A stretch of DNA of 64,000 bases from Bin5 sp965218625 (GCA_965218625.1 CBDCLG010000016.1:496001-560000), one strand, 5' to 3'. Counted from the stretch's first letter, positions 46,001-55,201 are shown. The notes: generated by a model not told the origin, from the sequence alone. Numbers and translations: made by a program.

Positions 46001-46891
46001 CATCATGAACGGCTGCCACGCTGCCCGGAAGCGGCCGCTCCGGTCTGGAAACAGACCCGGCAAAAAGTGTTGGCCCGCAAGAAGCTCCAACACGAATTTC
46101 GCCGCATGACTCCAGAAAAGCAGGTCGTTGCCCTGTCGCGCGTGTCGAAACATTGCAGTCGATGTCGGTATCTCAATCGATCGCTGGTTTGTGAAACGAC
46201 TCAGGAAGGCCAGCGCATGAAACGGGTCCAGCATCATGCCGGTCACCTGCCATCGCTGCAAACTGTCCGGGCCCGCCTCGCCCGACAGGGCGTTGACCCC
46301 TCGCTGGTAGGTGCCCAGCCGCGTCTGCGGAAGACCATTGCGGCTCGGCAGCCAGACCGTCGCTGTCGCCGGGTTGCCGAGCAGAATCGTCAGTTCGTTC
46401 GCCGTCGCCAGCTGGCGCATCGTCTGGCGCAACGTGCCTACCGGCAACTGCGCGGGGTGGGACGGAATCTTGCCGTTGGGCCTGTCCACCTGCGTCCGAC
46501 TGTCTCGCCTGCCATTCGATTCAGCCGCCGCTCCACCGCCAGCCTCTCGACCTGCCTGCAAGTCCCCTGGCGCCGCACCTTTCCCGTCTGCTCCTCCTTG
46601 CGCCTGACTGCTGGCCGCATCGTGGCTCTCGGCCCAGAGAAACAGCCGCCCACAACTCTCTGACATCGCATTTCCAGGCGCGTCGGACCGGTCGGCCGGG
46701 CTTTGACCGGCCGCAACCCGGTTCCTCTCCCGGACTACATTTCCGGTACCAGGGAAACGTCGCTCACTTGTATTGGGATTTGCTTTGCCGGCCACTGGGG
46801 TCAACTGTACTGGGCCGGTCCTGTCCTGCTCTTGGCCGCCTGACGATCGTTTTCCGGAACTGATCCATGCAGCGTGAAGCGTTAAAGGCAT
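43055..46891 (-). CDS. SNF2-family DNA helicase
   Basis: The 1278-residue protein has a long N-terminal region (to about residue 750) like that of bacterial SNF2 helicases, starting MPLTLHAAWI and with GRLFLWAES near residue 81. The motor domains follow: Walker A LADDMGLGKT near residue 810, DEAQNIKN near 920, LTGTPVENRLLELWSIMEF near 950, and motif VI QATDRAFRIGQKR near 1213. It uses ATP to move along or remodel DNA or protein-DNA complexes. The ATG at 46891 gives a natural N-terminus for this group. It is 26 bp upstream of the SWIM gene. Confidence 0.93.
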   Translation of the reverse strand: MPLTLHAAWISSGKRSSGGQEQDRTGPVQLTPVAGKANPNTSERRFPGTGNVVRERNRVAAGQSPADRSDAPGNAMSESCGRLFLWAESHDAASSQAQGGADGKGAAPGDLQAGREAGGGAAAESNGRRDSRTQVDRPNGKIPSHPAQLPVGTLRQTMRQLATANELTILLGNPATATVWLPSRNGLPQTRLGTYQRGVNALSGEAGPDSLQRWQVTGMMLDPFHALAFLSRFTNQRSIEIPTSTAMFRHARQGNDLLFWSHAAKFVLELLAGQHFLPGLFPDRSGRFRAAWQPFMMEGSLRERLEFLVAAMPPICRAYELETLEEAPSSGGLLEEFIAALMNGAIREWTPQIEPRKGNGLFQFAEEVRQSETRNAVHSPGSLWVDGLSGEEQVLHLPPQPAHQLYRQWIEWMEQLHTSGADSNFQVAFALQLQPGGSDSMEDDGESWGGAPEHASISDWRLHYFLQDRDDPDLLIPAQQVWNENGQSIRINGRRFDQPQERLLTGLGIASRLFAPIRESLRTPRPERAILSLEDAYLFLKEIGPLLESSGFSVIMPEWWAARSRSRLGLRLRLGGAQDEGLIDGFWDPSGEGRRLAGEQGLPGSDSTLDLNRLIQFRWELTLGDRPLSREEFDRLADLGSPLVRVDDEWLELDPAQVEAARQFIDSSQTEGQMSLLQAVGMAQAYARGAGEEEDGEDPAGLEGRAGGRRTNGSSMDRPAPAARTAGLLFGSTDGLDIPGGMPGPDLPLDAVVADGWLETALERLRGLEQIEEVFEPEGFVGTLRPYQRRGVGWLCFLRWLGLGACLADDMGLGKTIQAIALLLHSRRRQDGTDSSGEDATRHVPSLLICPTSVVANWRHEIERFAPELRLLLHHGSGRLTGDEFRAALPQNDLVITSFGIARRDIEMLAAQEWSDLILDEAQNIKNPAAKQTQAVRRLTGQSRELLEPGRVQPFRIALTGTPVENRLLELWSIMEFLNPGYLGKREHFRQQFVLPIERYNDDLAAAELRRLAQPFLLRRLKTDPTIISDLPEKNEMVVFCSLTQEQEALYTRVIEETMARVEASEGVQRRGLVLSLLLKLKQVTNHPAHYLSEQEPLEGRSGKLSRLTEMLEEALSIGDRALIFTQFVAMGHLLRRHLMKTLGREALFLHGGTPATKREQMVRSFQEDRAGAPIFVLSLRAGGVGVNLTRANHVFHFDRWWNPAVENQATDRAFRIGQKRSVQVYKFVVAGTLEEQIHRMIESKQNLAESIVNSGEDWLADLDTDGLRRLIALRNNG

Positions 46892-47026
46892 AACCTACAT
46901 TGTAACTTGATGCTGACCGATCCGCCCAAATTCGGCTGGGGGCGGGCGCCTCCCGTTCTTCCAAGCCGGGGCGGCATTTGCAAATCCAAGGCTCGAAACC
47001 GAGACATTTCTGCGGACGTCCGCCTC

Positions 47027-48736
47027 TTAGAACAGCCCTGTAACCTGACCGGTCTCCAGGTCGATGTCCACGTTTTGCGCCGCCGGCGCGCTGCCCAGGC
47101 CCGGCATCGTCCGCATTTCGCCCAGTAGCGGATAAACGAACCCCGCGCCGACGCTCGCCCGCACCTCCCGCACCGGCACCGTGAACCCGCTCGGCGCGCC
47201 CTTGCGCTTGGGATCGTGACTCAGGCTCAGATGCGTCTTCGCCATGCAGATCGGCAACGCACCGAATCCGCTCGCCTCGTACTGACGGATCTGCCGGTTC
47301 GCCAGCGGCGTGTACTCAACCCCGTCAGCGCCGTAGATCGTGGTCGCGATCTTCTCGATCTTCTCCTTCAAGGTCTGCTCCAGCCCGTACAGGAAGCGGA
47401 AATCGGTCGGCTCCTCCGCGGCCTCAACCACCGCCCGCGCCAGCTCCCTGGCCCCCGCGCCGCCCTCCGCCCAATGGCTCGAGACCGCCCAGCGCGCGCC
47501 CTCCTCTTCCGCCACGCGCCCGATGACCCCGATTTCCCTCTCGAAGTCGGTCGCGAACCGGTTGACGCATACGACCGGGCTGACGCCGTGCGCACGCACA
47601 TTCTGAATCTGCTTGCGCAGGTTGGCCGCCCCCTTTTCTACGTCTTCGGGGTTCTCCTCCAGCATCTCCGGCGGCAGTGGTCTGCCCGGCACCACCCGGT
47701 ATCTGCCCGTGTGCGACTTGAGCGCACGCACCGTCGCCACCAGCACCGCCGCGTCCGGGCGCAAACCGCTATAGCGGCACTTGATATTGAAAAACTTCTC
47801 CGCGCCGATGTCCGCGCCGAACCCCGCCTCCGTAATCACAAAGTCCGCCGTCTTGACGCCGATAAGGTCCGCCAGGACCGAACTGTTCCCGTGGGCAATG
47901 TTGGCGAACGGGCCCGCATGGACAAGCGCCGGCGTGTTTTCCAATGTCTGGAACAGGTTCGGCTTTATCGCCTCCTTCATCAGCACCGTCATCGCGCCCG
48001 CCGCCTGCAGCTGCTCTGCCGTAACCGGTTCCCGCCTGCGATTCGTGCCGATCGTCACCCGGCCAAAGCGCGCCCGCATGTCCTTCAAACTCGTCGTCAA
48101 AGCCAGGACCGCCATCACCTCCGACGCCGCCGAGATGTCGAACCCTGTCTGCCTCTGCGGGCCGTCAGACTTCGCGCCCAGGCCGCTGATGATGTTGCGA
48201 AGCCCACGGTCGTTAACGTCCAGCACACGCCGCCACATGATGCTGTAAGGATCGATCTCAAGCGCGTTGCCCTGGTAAATGTGCGCATCGATCATCGCCG
48301 CCAGAAGATTGTTCGCCGCCGTCACCGCATGCATGTCCCCGGTCATGTGCAGGTTGAACTGCTCCATCGGCACCACCTGGCTGTAACCTCCGCCCGCCGC
48401 CCCGCCTTTGATGCCGAACGTCGGCCCCTGGCTCGGCTGGCGAATCGCCACCGTCGCCGTCCTGCCGATATGGTGCATTCCCTGGCCGAGACCGACCGTC
48501 GTCGTCGACTTGCCCTCCCCCAACGGGGTCGGCGTGATAGCGGTGACAAGCACGTAGCGCGCATTCGGGCGCTCCGCCAGCTTTTCGATCGCCTCCAGCC
48601 GTACCTTGGCCATCTGGTCGCCGTACAGTTCGATGTCCTCTCGCTCCAGCCCCATCATTTCCGCGATCTCCCAAATCGGGCGGATATTGGCTGCCTGGGC
48701 GATCTCGAGGTCTGAGGGAACGGGGGTATTGCTCAT
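47027..48736 (-). CDS. fhs: Formate--tetrahydrofolate ligase
   Basis: The 569-residue enzyme activates formate with ATP onto tetrahydrofolate, feeding one-carbon metabolism or the Wood-Ljungdahl methyl branch. The ATP-binding loop TPTPLGEGKSTTTVGLGQG is at about 68-86, and motifs such as QPSQGPTFGIKGGAAGGGYSQV and GIALTSDGG-like regions are not needed to identify it; HAGPFANIAHGNSS, VITEAGFGADIGAEKF and VVCVNRF are all present. It ends TGLF. Upstream on the same strand are DUF2277 and a flavin-split-barrel protein. Confidence 0.95.
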   Translation of the reverse strand: MSNTPVPSDLEIAQAANIRPIWEIAEMMGLEREDIELYGDQMAKVRLEAIEKLAERPNARYVLVTAITPTPLGEGKSTTTVGLGQGMHHIGRTATVAIRQPSQGPTFGIKGGAAGGGYSQVVPMEQFNLHMTGDMHAVTAANNLLAAMIDAHIYQGNALEIDPYSIMWRRVLDVNDRGLRNIISGLGAKSDGPQRQTGFDISAASEVMAVLALTTSLKDMRARFGRVTIGTNRRREPVTAEQLQAAGAMTVLMKEAIKPNLFQTLENTPALVHAGPFANIAHGNSSVLADLIGVKTADFVITEAGFGADIGAEKFFNIKCRYSGLRPDAAVLVATVRALKSHTGRYRVVPGRPLPPEMLEENPEDVEKGAANLRKQIQNVRAHGVSPVVCVNRFATDFEREIGVIGRVAEEEGARWAVSSHWAEGGAGARELARAVVEAAEEPTDFRFLYGLEQTLKEKIEKIATTIYGADGVEYTPLANRQIRQYEASGFGALPICMAKTHLSLSHDPKRKGAPSGFTVPVREVRASVGAGFVYPLLGEMRTMPGLGSAPAAQNVDIDLETGQVTGLF

Positions 48737-48820
48737 CTTCTGGCTCCTGTCACTTGAACTGGATGGACCCTTGCGTGGGCGGCCGCGGAGATGCGGCCTC
48801 TCGGCGCGCCTGCGGCCGGG

Positions 48821-49021
48821 CTACCGGGCCTCCAGCCTTTCGAACATCCGCCGCGTAACCGCGGCAATCTCGCTGACCGCGTTGTTGAATGCCTCTTCAT
48901 TGGCCCTGGACGGCTTGCGGTACCCGCTCACCTTGCGCACGAACTGAAGCGCCGCCGCCTCCAACTCCCGCTCCGTCGGCAGCCGTTCCGGCTGGCGTAG
49001 TTTCTTGATGCTTCGACACAC
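48821..49021 (-). CDS. DUF2277 family protein
   Basis: The 66-residue basic protein MCRSIKKLRQPERLPTERELEA, then ALQFVRKVSGYRKPSRANEEAFNNAV, matches the small DUF2277 family in length and sequence. Function unknown. It lies 84 bp upstream of fhs and 60 bp downstream of the flavin-split-barrel gene on the same strand, possibly one transcript. Confidence 0.85.
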   Translation of the reverse strand: MCRSIKKLRQPERLPTERELEAAALQFVRKVSGYRKPSRANEEAFNNAVSEIAAVTRRMFERLEAR

Positions 49022-49081
49022 CTCTCACTCTCCTCGGCCGGCCGCTATCCTGACGGCGCCGGTGCGCGTGGCATATCGGCC

Positions 49082-49495
49082 TTACGTGTCCGAAAATCCG
49101 CCCAATACGACCCGTTCCGGCCGCAAAACAATGATCGCGCCGACATTGTCCTTGACAGTCTCGTAGTAGCGCGCCGCCGCCGACTCGTCGTCGAAATAGT
49201 GCTTCACGATCCGCCACCGTAACTCTTTCTGACGCTCACCAGGCTCGATCAGTTCCGCCCTGCCCGCGAAGACGACATAGCGCGCGTCGCCCCTTCCACC
49301 ATCAATGCAGACAGTGACCGCCGGGTCGCGCCGCAAATTGCGGACCTTGACGGTAGTGACCTGCGCGCTCACGTACAGCACGCCATCCTCGAACAGATAC
49401 CATACCGGAGTCAGCTGCGGCAAACCGTTCCCGCCGTTCGTCGCCAGAACTGCGTGGCGGTCCTTCTCGATGAACTCTATGACATCCGCGTTCAT
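49082..49495 (-). CDS. Pyridoxamine 5'-phosphate oxidase-like split-barrel protein
   Basis: From ATG 49495 (MNADVIEFIEKDRHAVLATNG), preceded by GAGG, the protein is 137 residues. It has the split-barrel pattern AVLATNGGNGLPQLTPVWYLFEDG, VRNLRRDPAVTVCIDGG and a C-terminal helix, as in the PPOX/F420-dependent family, binding FMN or F420. An in-frame start at 49522 is possible. It reads divergently from the second split-barrel gene at 49807; the 311-bp gap between them contains no other gene. Confidence 0.85.
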   Translation of the reverse strand: MNADVIEFIEKDRHAVLATNGGNGLPQLTPVWYLFEDGVLYVSAQVTTVKVRNLRRDPAVTVCIDGGRGDARYVVFAGRAELIEPGERQKELRWRIVKHYFDDESAAARYYETVKDNVGAIIVLRPERVVLGGFSDT

Positions 49496-49806
49496 GCCTC
49501 GATCCTCGGTTGCAATAGGCAATTCAGTGACACAATCTCGGCGCCCTGGCTTCCCGAGACAGACTTGAAAGCCACTCCCGTGCCAGGGCCGGCATTTCAG
49601 CAGGCAATCATAGCAGAAAGACCGCCCATTGTCGAGAATGCGTTTGAAATATTCCCGCGCGTGATGTAAGGTAACGCGCGCCGGCGGCAGCCATTCTCAG
49701 GTCAGACTACGCATTCAGTCAGGGCCGACCGCCGCAAGAGACAGCGGAACGCCCAGAAACCCTGCCGCCGCGCGCCGTCCACTACCCGACACTCCAGGAG
49801 ACGACA

Positions 49807-50253
49807 ATGCCTGCAATGTCCGAAGCCCAAATCGATGAGCTGCTGCACAGCAACACGGTCTGTCGCCTCGCCTGCGTCGACTACGACGGCGCCCCGTACG
49901 TAGTGCCCTGCTGGTTTACCTACGCCGACGGCGGATTCTACGTCGTACCGCGGGCGCGCTCGGCCTGGGCCGGTTACATGAAGAACGACGGCCGCGTCTT
50001 TCTCTGCATCGATTCCGATCAGGGAGGTCGCGTGCTGGTAAAGGGCCAAGCCAGAGTCGTGGAGGAGCCTAACGTCGGCGGAAAGTGGGTCGAAATCGGC
50101 CAGGAAATGGCCGAACGCTACGGCGGCGAGGCTGGCCTGAAGTATCTCGATACGACAATGCAGGAGCCGCGCTGGCTCTTCTTCATCGAAGCCGGCGAAA
50201 CGCTCTCATCCACCGGCGGCTGGGCCCAACGCTACAAGCACTACGACTGGTGA
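49807..50253 (+). CDS. Pyridoxamine 5'-phosphate oxidase-like split-barrel protein
   Basis: A 148-residue protein with MSEAQIDELLHSNTVCRLACVD, PYVVPCWFTYADGGFYVVPRA and KNDGRVFLCIDSD, the pattern of the pyridoxamine-phosphate-oxidase-like/nitroimidazole-resistance group that binds flavin and often heme. The ATG follows GGAGACGACA. It is divergent from the other split-barrel gene and converges on the FtsX permease, separated by a GCGGCC/GGCCGC hairpin. Confidence 0.87.
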   Translation: MPAMSEAQIDELLHSNTVCRLACVDYDGAPYVVPCWFTYADGGFYVVPRARSAWAGYMKNDGRVFLCIDSDQGGRVLVKGQARVVEEPNVGGKWVEIGQEMAERYGGEAGLKYLDTTMQEPRWLFFIEAGETLSSTGGWAQRYKHYDW

Positions 50254-50266
50254 AGGAGCGGGTCAA

Positions 50267-50282
50267 GCGGCCTTTCGGCCGC
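50267..50282. terminator. Hairpin between converging genes
   Basis: GCGGCC (50267-50272), loop TTTC and GGCCGC (50277-50282) form a perfect 6-bp G/C stem between the stop of the split-barrel gene and the stop of the permease. There is no T-run, so this is a weak terminator candidate. Confidence 0.4.
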
Positions 50283-50304
50283 GCAATCCGCCCCGACTCG
50301 CGCC

Positions 50305-53300
50305 TCACTCATACCGCAGCGCCTCCGCCGGATAGATGCGCGACGCCTGCCACGCCGGCAATACCGTCGTCAGCAGCGCCACCAGCCACGTCGCCGCCAG
50401 CATCCCCGCAATCGTGAGCCAGGGTGTCGGAAAGCTCTGCTGCGTAGCCAGGTCGTAGGCCTGCCCTATTGTCTTGTCACCCAGAATCAGCCCGGTGACG
50501 CCCCCGACCAGGATGCCCGTCAGGGCAATGAAGTTCGCCTCCAGCACGAACAGCAGCGCCACCGTCCCGGACGGATACCCGATAGCCCGCAGCACACCGA
50601 TCTGCTGGCGGCGCTCCACAACCGAACGGCTGCTGACCACCCCCAGCCCCGCGATCCCGACCACAAGCCCCAGCGCCAGGAATCCCTGGAACAGGCCTAG
50701 AATGCCCCGCAGAATGGCCTGGCCGGCGGCAAACAACTCGGAAAGTGGCGCGGCGTTCAGGCCGCTGCTCAACATCGCCCGCTCCATAGCCAGCGCAGTC
50801 TCGCCCACGTCCGCCCCCGGGCTTACTTTCGCATAGAAGAAGCCCGGCCGGACCGGTTCGCCGTTTAGCTTGTCCAGCACACGCCGGTTCATCAGTATGC
50901 TGCCCTCGGCCAGCGTCTCATCGTCCGCGAGCACACCGATGACCTGAACCGTATGCACAGTTTGGCCCCCGGCGCTGTCCGCGCCTGTCGACCGGGTCAC
51001 CGATCCTTCAACCTCTACGCCGCCCAGGGAGAAGCTTCCGCCCGACAGCACCTCGCTTTGTTCGGCGCTCAGCTCAACCAACACGCGCGGCAATGTGCCC
51101 CCTTCTTCCAGGTAGAAACCCTGCAACGATCCACGCCCTCGTCTCCCCCTGTACTCCTCTCTGGGCGCATCGCCAAAACTCTGGTCGGCGTCCTCCGAGT
51201 TGTCCGGTGGCGGGCTCTCCAACCAACTGGCCTTAACGACCGCCACATCATCCCGTTCCGCCAGGGCCTGCCAGACCGCTTCATCGCTTTCAAAACCCTC
51301 TGCCCGCATCTGAAAGCCGTAATACTGGGCAGCCTGTTTCGTATAGCCTTCGTCAATTCCCGTCATGTTCATGGTTGTCGGGCTGTCCATTCCCAGGCTG
51401 GGCTCGATCTGGCGCGCCGTCATGACCTTGCGCGCCACCGTCCCCAGCACCGATACCTGCTCGGCAGGGAAATCAGACCGTAACTCGGCCTCTTCATGGA
51501 TGTCGGTCACCGGGTCAAAGAGACTGAGCAGGCTCGGAGACATGACAATGTCAAAGCCGGCGGTGCGTTCCTCGCTCGGCTCCGTCACCACCTCCGTCGC
51601 CCGGATCACCACGCTCATAACCGTCACCGTCGTAATCACCATGGCGAAGAGCAGCATCGCCATGCCGGTGCGGAAGCGGTTGCTGAGCGGATAGGCCACC
51701 GCCGTCTTCAACACCGGCGTCAGCGGCCCGATCCCTCCGACCAACCGCACGAATAGCCCCGCCAGGCTGTCCGCGTTGTTCATGACCACCATGATCGCGC
51801 CCGTGATGATGAACGGCCCGCTCAACGCAAACGACAACAGCGTGAAGCCCGGGTTCTGGTTGAACCAGGGCAGCTCCGTATCCAACACGTCGCTCCAAGG
51901 CACAGCCCAAAGCGCGAGCAGCCCCGCGCCGATCACCGTATTCACCACCCGCCGCCGCAGCTCGGCCCGCCCCCGCGTCCATCGCCGGCTCACCCACCCA
52001 CCTCCCCACGCAATCCCTGCCAGAAGGAGCGTACCGCCCACGAAAGCAACCGTTTGCCCGTCTTCCTGTCCCAACCAGACGAGAGACCCGCCGACCGCGA
52101 GCAAGAGCAGGATCCACATGCCGCGCAGCCCCTGCCGAACCCATCCTTGCCGTCGCGCAATCGAGGTGTCCGGCAGGTTGCGTATGGCGGCAATGATGTT
52201 CAGTCGGCTCACATTCCACGACGCGACCGTAACAACGAAAAAAGTGAAGATCACGCCCAGGCAGTAGGAGATGATCAGCGAAGTCGGCGCCGCGCTCCAG
52301 TGAAAGCGGAACGGAAGAGCCGCGCCGCCAACACGTTGGCCGATGGTAGAGAATAGACCGCCGAGGAATCCAATCATGCCGTAGGAAACTAGCAGGCCCA
52401 GGCCAAGCCCCACCAGCGCCGCCGCCAGGTCGTAGACCATCCCCTCGGTAACAAACATCTGCACAAGGTGGATGCGCCTCATGCCGATCGCCCGTGCAAT
52501 ACCCAGCTCGCTGCGCCGTTCCGCCGCCATCATCACAAAGATCAGGAAAATCAGCAGCACGCCCGCAAAGATGGAAAGGATGCCGAAACTGGAAAATACT
52601 GTCCCAAACGCCACGCCCCCCACCTCGGCCACATCGGTAACAAACTGCTTGCTCAGCGGCGTCAGCACCTCGAAACTGCGTATGTCACTCAACGCCGCCC
52701 GCACAGCCTCTCTGTCAGAGCTCGCCAATGGCAGCGATAGCAACCACTCCTGCACCGCCTCGTTGCTGATAGCAGACCGAAGTTCGGCATCGATTGAACT
52801 GCCGGCCGAACTGTCAACCGCGGCCTTCAACACTTCGACATCCTCTTCAAAGTCTGTTGCCTGCCCCAACATGCCGAAGAGTTCCATCACGAAGTCTGGC
52901 GGTTCGCCGTCATCCGTGAACGGATTGACCGGCGCGATGCCCTCCCGTCGGACGACGTCGGCCGCTTCCGGCCTGCGCAGCGCCGCCATCAACGCTGTCA
53001 GACGTTCCCCGTTGAGAGAGAGTCCGCGCAGATGGTCGCTGACTTCCTCCGTGTGGACCATCCCGCTGACCTCGTCCCCCTCATTCGAGATCAGGATGTT
53101 ATTGATCCTTCCCGGCATGAACAGCAGCTTCTGCGCCTCGTCCGTGTGCATCATCACGACCGGCAGGAGCGCCCCCACCGGGCCGGACTCTTCCACAACG
53201 CCCCGCACGCGGTAGGGGACCGGGATCGGCCCGACGAAAATCTCCAGCAGGTCGCCCGGCCTCGCATTGAGTTGCTGTGCCCCCACGCGGTTCAGGTAGA

Positions 53301-54438
53301 CCTCGCCCTGCCGCAGCTGCAGGCCAAACTGTCCCAGCTGTGCATCGACGTCCTGTCCCAGCGTATTCAAGTTGATCGCGCTCAGAATCTCCGTTGCCGT
53401 TGTCAGCAATTCATCTGCATCAGGAACGTCAAACCCGAGCATCGGCAGCGTCGGAACCGTTACCGGCTCGTCGGCGTCAAGGCCGAACTCCGCCAGCTCC
53501 TCGTCACTGATGCCCAGCCCTTCCAGGCTGATCGTCTCAATTCCCTCCTCGTCGAAGAACGATGTATCGATTCCGAGGTCGCGCAATACCTGTACCGGAA
53601 GCGAGAGTTGGCGCAGCGAAAATGTGGGACCTTCCTCAGCCAGCAGCTGCGCCGCGACTGCGCCTACCGCCAGCGCCGCCTCCGGCACGCCGATGCCCTC
53701 CTCGCCGAGTGCCGTCCCAATCTCATTCGCCGCCGACCCCGTCTGCCGCCAGAGCCCGAGCAGGTCGACGAATACATCGCCGACGCCCGGCCTCAGGTCT
53801 ACAGTACTCACCGGCCTACCCTCTACGTCGTGCAGACCGAAGCCGGTGTCATACTGCTCGTCCACGGCAAAGATGAAGCCAAGCGGCTCGCCCTGCCCGG
53901 TGTTGACATTGCGTACTATCGTGGGAAACAGGATCGATCCGGCCACCCCGTCGATCAATGGATAGCCCTCGGTCTCTTCCAGCAGATGCTCGTATCGGTC
54001 CACCGATATGCCGGGCAGCCCCTCCTCAAACAGTGCGATCAAAGCGTTCACGTCGCCCGACGTGAGCGCGTTGAGCAGGTCGGCGCTCTGCGGGCTGCTG
54101 GCGCCTTCAGGGTCTATCGTGTCCCCTTGAGCCAGCCCGACCAGGTCCTGCAAGAAGGGGGGCGAGATCACCTGGTCGATCTGCCCGTAGGCGTCGATCG
54201 TCTGGCGCCGCACCGTGTTCTCGAGTGTGTCCCCCAGGCTGAGCGCCGACACGATGATCATCGTGCTCAGCGTGAGGCCCAGCACGATCAGGGCCGACTG
54301 CATCGGCCGCCGTGGAATGTTGCGCACGCCCAGCTTGCCGATGATCGGATTGCGCAGCGACAGCAGCGCCAGTCCCGCAAGAATCAGCGCCAGGGCCAGC
54401 GCCAGGTAGAGGGAAGCAGAGCCAAGAAGGCTACTCAT
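50305..54438 (-). CDS. ABC transporter permease with two FtsX domains (very large)
   Basis: From ATG 54438 (MSSLLGSASLYLALALALILAG) the protein is about 1377 residues. It has an N-terminal helix pair, a long extracytoplasmic region (about residues 60-590), a first FtsX core (about 610-750, VVTDVAEVGG... AAERRSELGIARAIGMRR), a middle membrane block, a second extracytoplasmic part and a second FtsX core at the end (SSRSVVERRQQIGVLRAIGYPSG). This is the architecture of a MacB/LolC-like exporter permease carrying both halves. Its start overlaps the ATPase stop by 8 bp. The substrate is unknown; lipid, lipoprotein or peptide export is typical. Confidence 0.9.
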   Translation of the reverse strand: MSSLLGSASLYLALALALILAGLALLSLRNPIIGKLGVRNIPRRPMQSALIVLGLTLSTMIIVSALSLGDTLENTVRRQTIDAYGQIDQVISPPFLQDLVGLAQGDTIDPEGASSPQSADLLNALTSGDVNALIALFEEGLPGISVDRYEHLLEETEGYPLIDGVAGSILFPTIVRNVNTGQGEPLGFIFAVDEQYDTGFGLHDVEGRPVSTVDLRPGVGDVFVDLLGLWRQTGSAANEIGTALGEEGIGVPEAALAVGAVAAQLLAEEGPTFSLRQLSLPVQVLRDLGIDTSFFDEEGIETISLEGLGISDEELAEFGLDADEPVTVPTLPMLGFDVPDADELLTTATEILSAINLNTLGQDVDAQLGQFGLQLRQGEVYLNRVGAQQLNARPGDLLEIFVGPIPVPYRVRGVVEESGPVGALLPVVMMHTDEAQKLLFMPGRINNILISNEGDEVSGMVHTEEVSDHLRGLSLNGERLTALMAALRRPEAADVVRREGIAPVNPFTDDGEPPDFVMELFGMLGQATDFEEDVEVLKAAVDSSAGSSIDAELRSAISNEAVQEWLLSLPLASSDREAVRAALSDIRSFEVLTPLSKQFVTDVAEVGGVAFGTVFSSFGILSIFAGVLLIFLIFVMMAAERRSELGIARAIGMRRIHLVQMFVTEGMVYDLAAALVGLGLGLLVSYGMIGFLGGLFSTIGQRVGGAALPFRFHWSAAPTSLIISYCLGVIFTFFVVTVASWNVSRLNIIAAIRNLPDTSIARRQGWVRQGLRGMWILLLLAVGGSLVWLGQEDGQTVAFVGGTLLLAGIAWGGGWVSRRWTRGRAELRRRVVNTVIGAGLLALWAVPWSDVLDTELPWFNQNPGFTLLSFALSGPFIITGAIMVVMNNADSLAGLFVRLVGGIGPLTPVLKTAVAYPLSNRFRTGMAMLLFAMVITTVTVMSVVIRATEVVTEPSEERTAGFDIVMSPSLLSLFDPVTDIHEEAELRSDFPAEQVSVLGTVARKVMTARQIEPSLGMDSPTTMNMTGIDEGYTKQAAQYYGFQMRAEGFESDEAVWQALAERDDVAVVKASWLESPPPDNSEDADQSFGDAPREEYRGRRGRGSLQGFYLEEGGTLPRVLVELSAEQSEVLSGGSFSLGGVEVEGSVTRSTGADSAGGQTVHTVQVIGVLADDETLAEGSILMNRRVLDKLNGEPVRPGFFYAKVSPGADVGETALAMERAMLSSGLNAAPLSELFAAGQAILRGILGLFQGFLALGLVVGIAGLGVVSSRSVVERRQQIGVLRAIGYPSGTVALLFVLEANFIALTGILVGGVTGLILGDKTIGQAYDLATQQSFPTPWLTIAGMLAATWLVALLTTVLPAWQASRIYPAEALRYE

Positions 54439-55201
54439 TGGCCGCAATCTCCCCGTCCTCCATGCGCACAATCCGCCCGCATAGCCCGGCTACGTGCGGG
54501 TCGTGCGTGACGATTACAAAGGTCTGGCCCTGCTCGCGATTGAGGCGCTGCATCAGCCCCAGCACCTCGGTAGAGCTGCCCACGTCCAGGTTCCCGGTCG
54601 GCTCGTCCGCCCAGACCAGGGCCGGGCAGTTGACCAGTGCGCGCGCGATTGTCACCCGCTGGATCTGCCCGCCCGATAACTGCATCGGCCGGTGCGATGC
54701 CCGGTCCGCCAGCCCGACGCTGGCCAGGCTCTCCAGCGCCCTCTTACGCGCCTCCGACGGACGGACACCGCTAACGAGCAGCGGCATCTCCACGTTTTCC
54801 ACCGCCGAAATCACCGGCAGCAAGTTGAACGACTGGAACACGAACCCCATGCGGCGGGCGCGATAGTCGGTGCGCGTACGGTCGTTCATCGCTGCCAGCG
54901 GCGTGCCCTCTATCGTCACCTGGCCGCTGTCGAAGCTGTCCAGACCGGAAAGAGAGTTCAGCAGCGTCGTCTTGCCGCAGCCCGACGGCCCCATTATCGC
55001 CACCATCTCGCCGGTGCCGATGGTCAAGTCCACGCCCCGCAGCGCGTGGACCTCGATTTCACCCGATCGGAATGTCTTGTGAATCTGCTCAGCGACCACA
55101 ATCGCATTCTTCTTCGCCGCGGACTCATCGCGCCGCTCTTCCGGTTCCATGGTAGGTTCCCCTACGGCAGGGGCATGTCCAACTGTCGGCTTTCGGCCCA
55201 T
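54431..55201 (-). CDS. ABC transporter ATP-binding protein (MacB/LolD-like)
   Basis: The 256-residue ATPase has Walker A IMGPSGCGKTTLLN near residue 70, the signature LSGGQIQRVTIARAL, Walker B ALVWADEPTGNLD and the H-loop IVTHDPH. The GxxNxLSG-type and EPTGNLD motifs are those of the LolD/MacB group that drives FtsX permeases. The first 35 residues are a hydrophilic extension; the core begins at IVVAEQIHKTFRSGEIEVHAL, so an internal start is possible. It is coupled by an 8-bp overlap to the permease. Confidence 0.95.
   Translation of the reverse strand: MGRKPTVGHAPAVGEPTMEPEERRDESAAKKNAIVVAEQIHKTFRSGEIEVHALRGVDLTIGTGEMVAIMGPSGCGKTTLLNSLSGLDSFDSGQVTIEGTPLAAMNDRTRTDYRARRMGFVFQSFNLLPVISAVENVEMPLLVSGVRPSEARKRALESLASVGLADRASHRPMQLSGGQIQRVTIARALVNCPALVWADEPTGNLDVGSSTEVLGLMQRLNREQGQTFVIVTHDPHVAGLCGRIVRMEDGEIAANE

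Noticed and set aside
48737..48820. GC-rich inverted sequence between fhs and DUF2277 as a riboswitch
   Set aside because: The GGCCGC repeats could fold but do not match a known riboswitch pattern, and the segment is short.
53032..54510. A 492-residue plus-strand open frame
   Set aside because: Antisense to the FtsX permease, no recognised domains.
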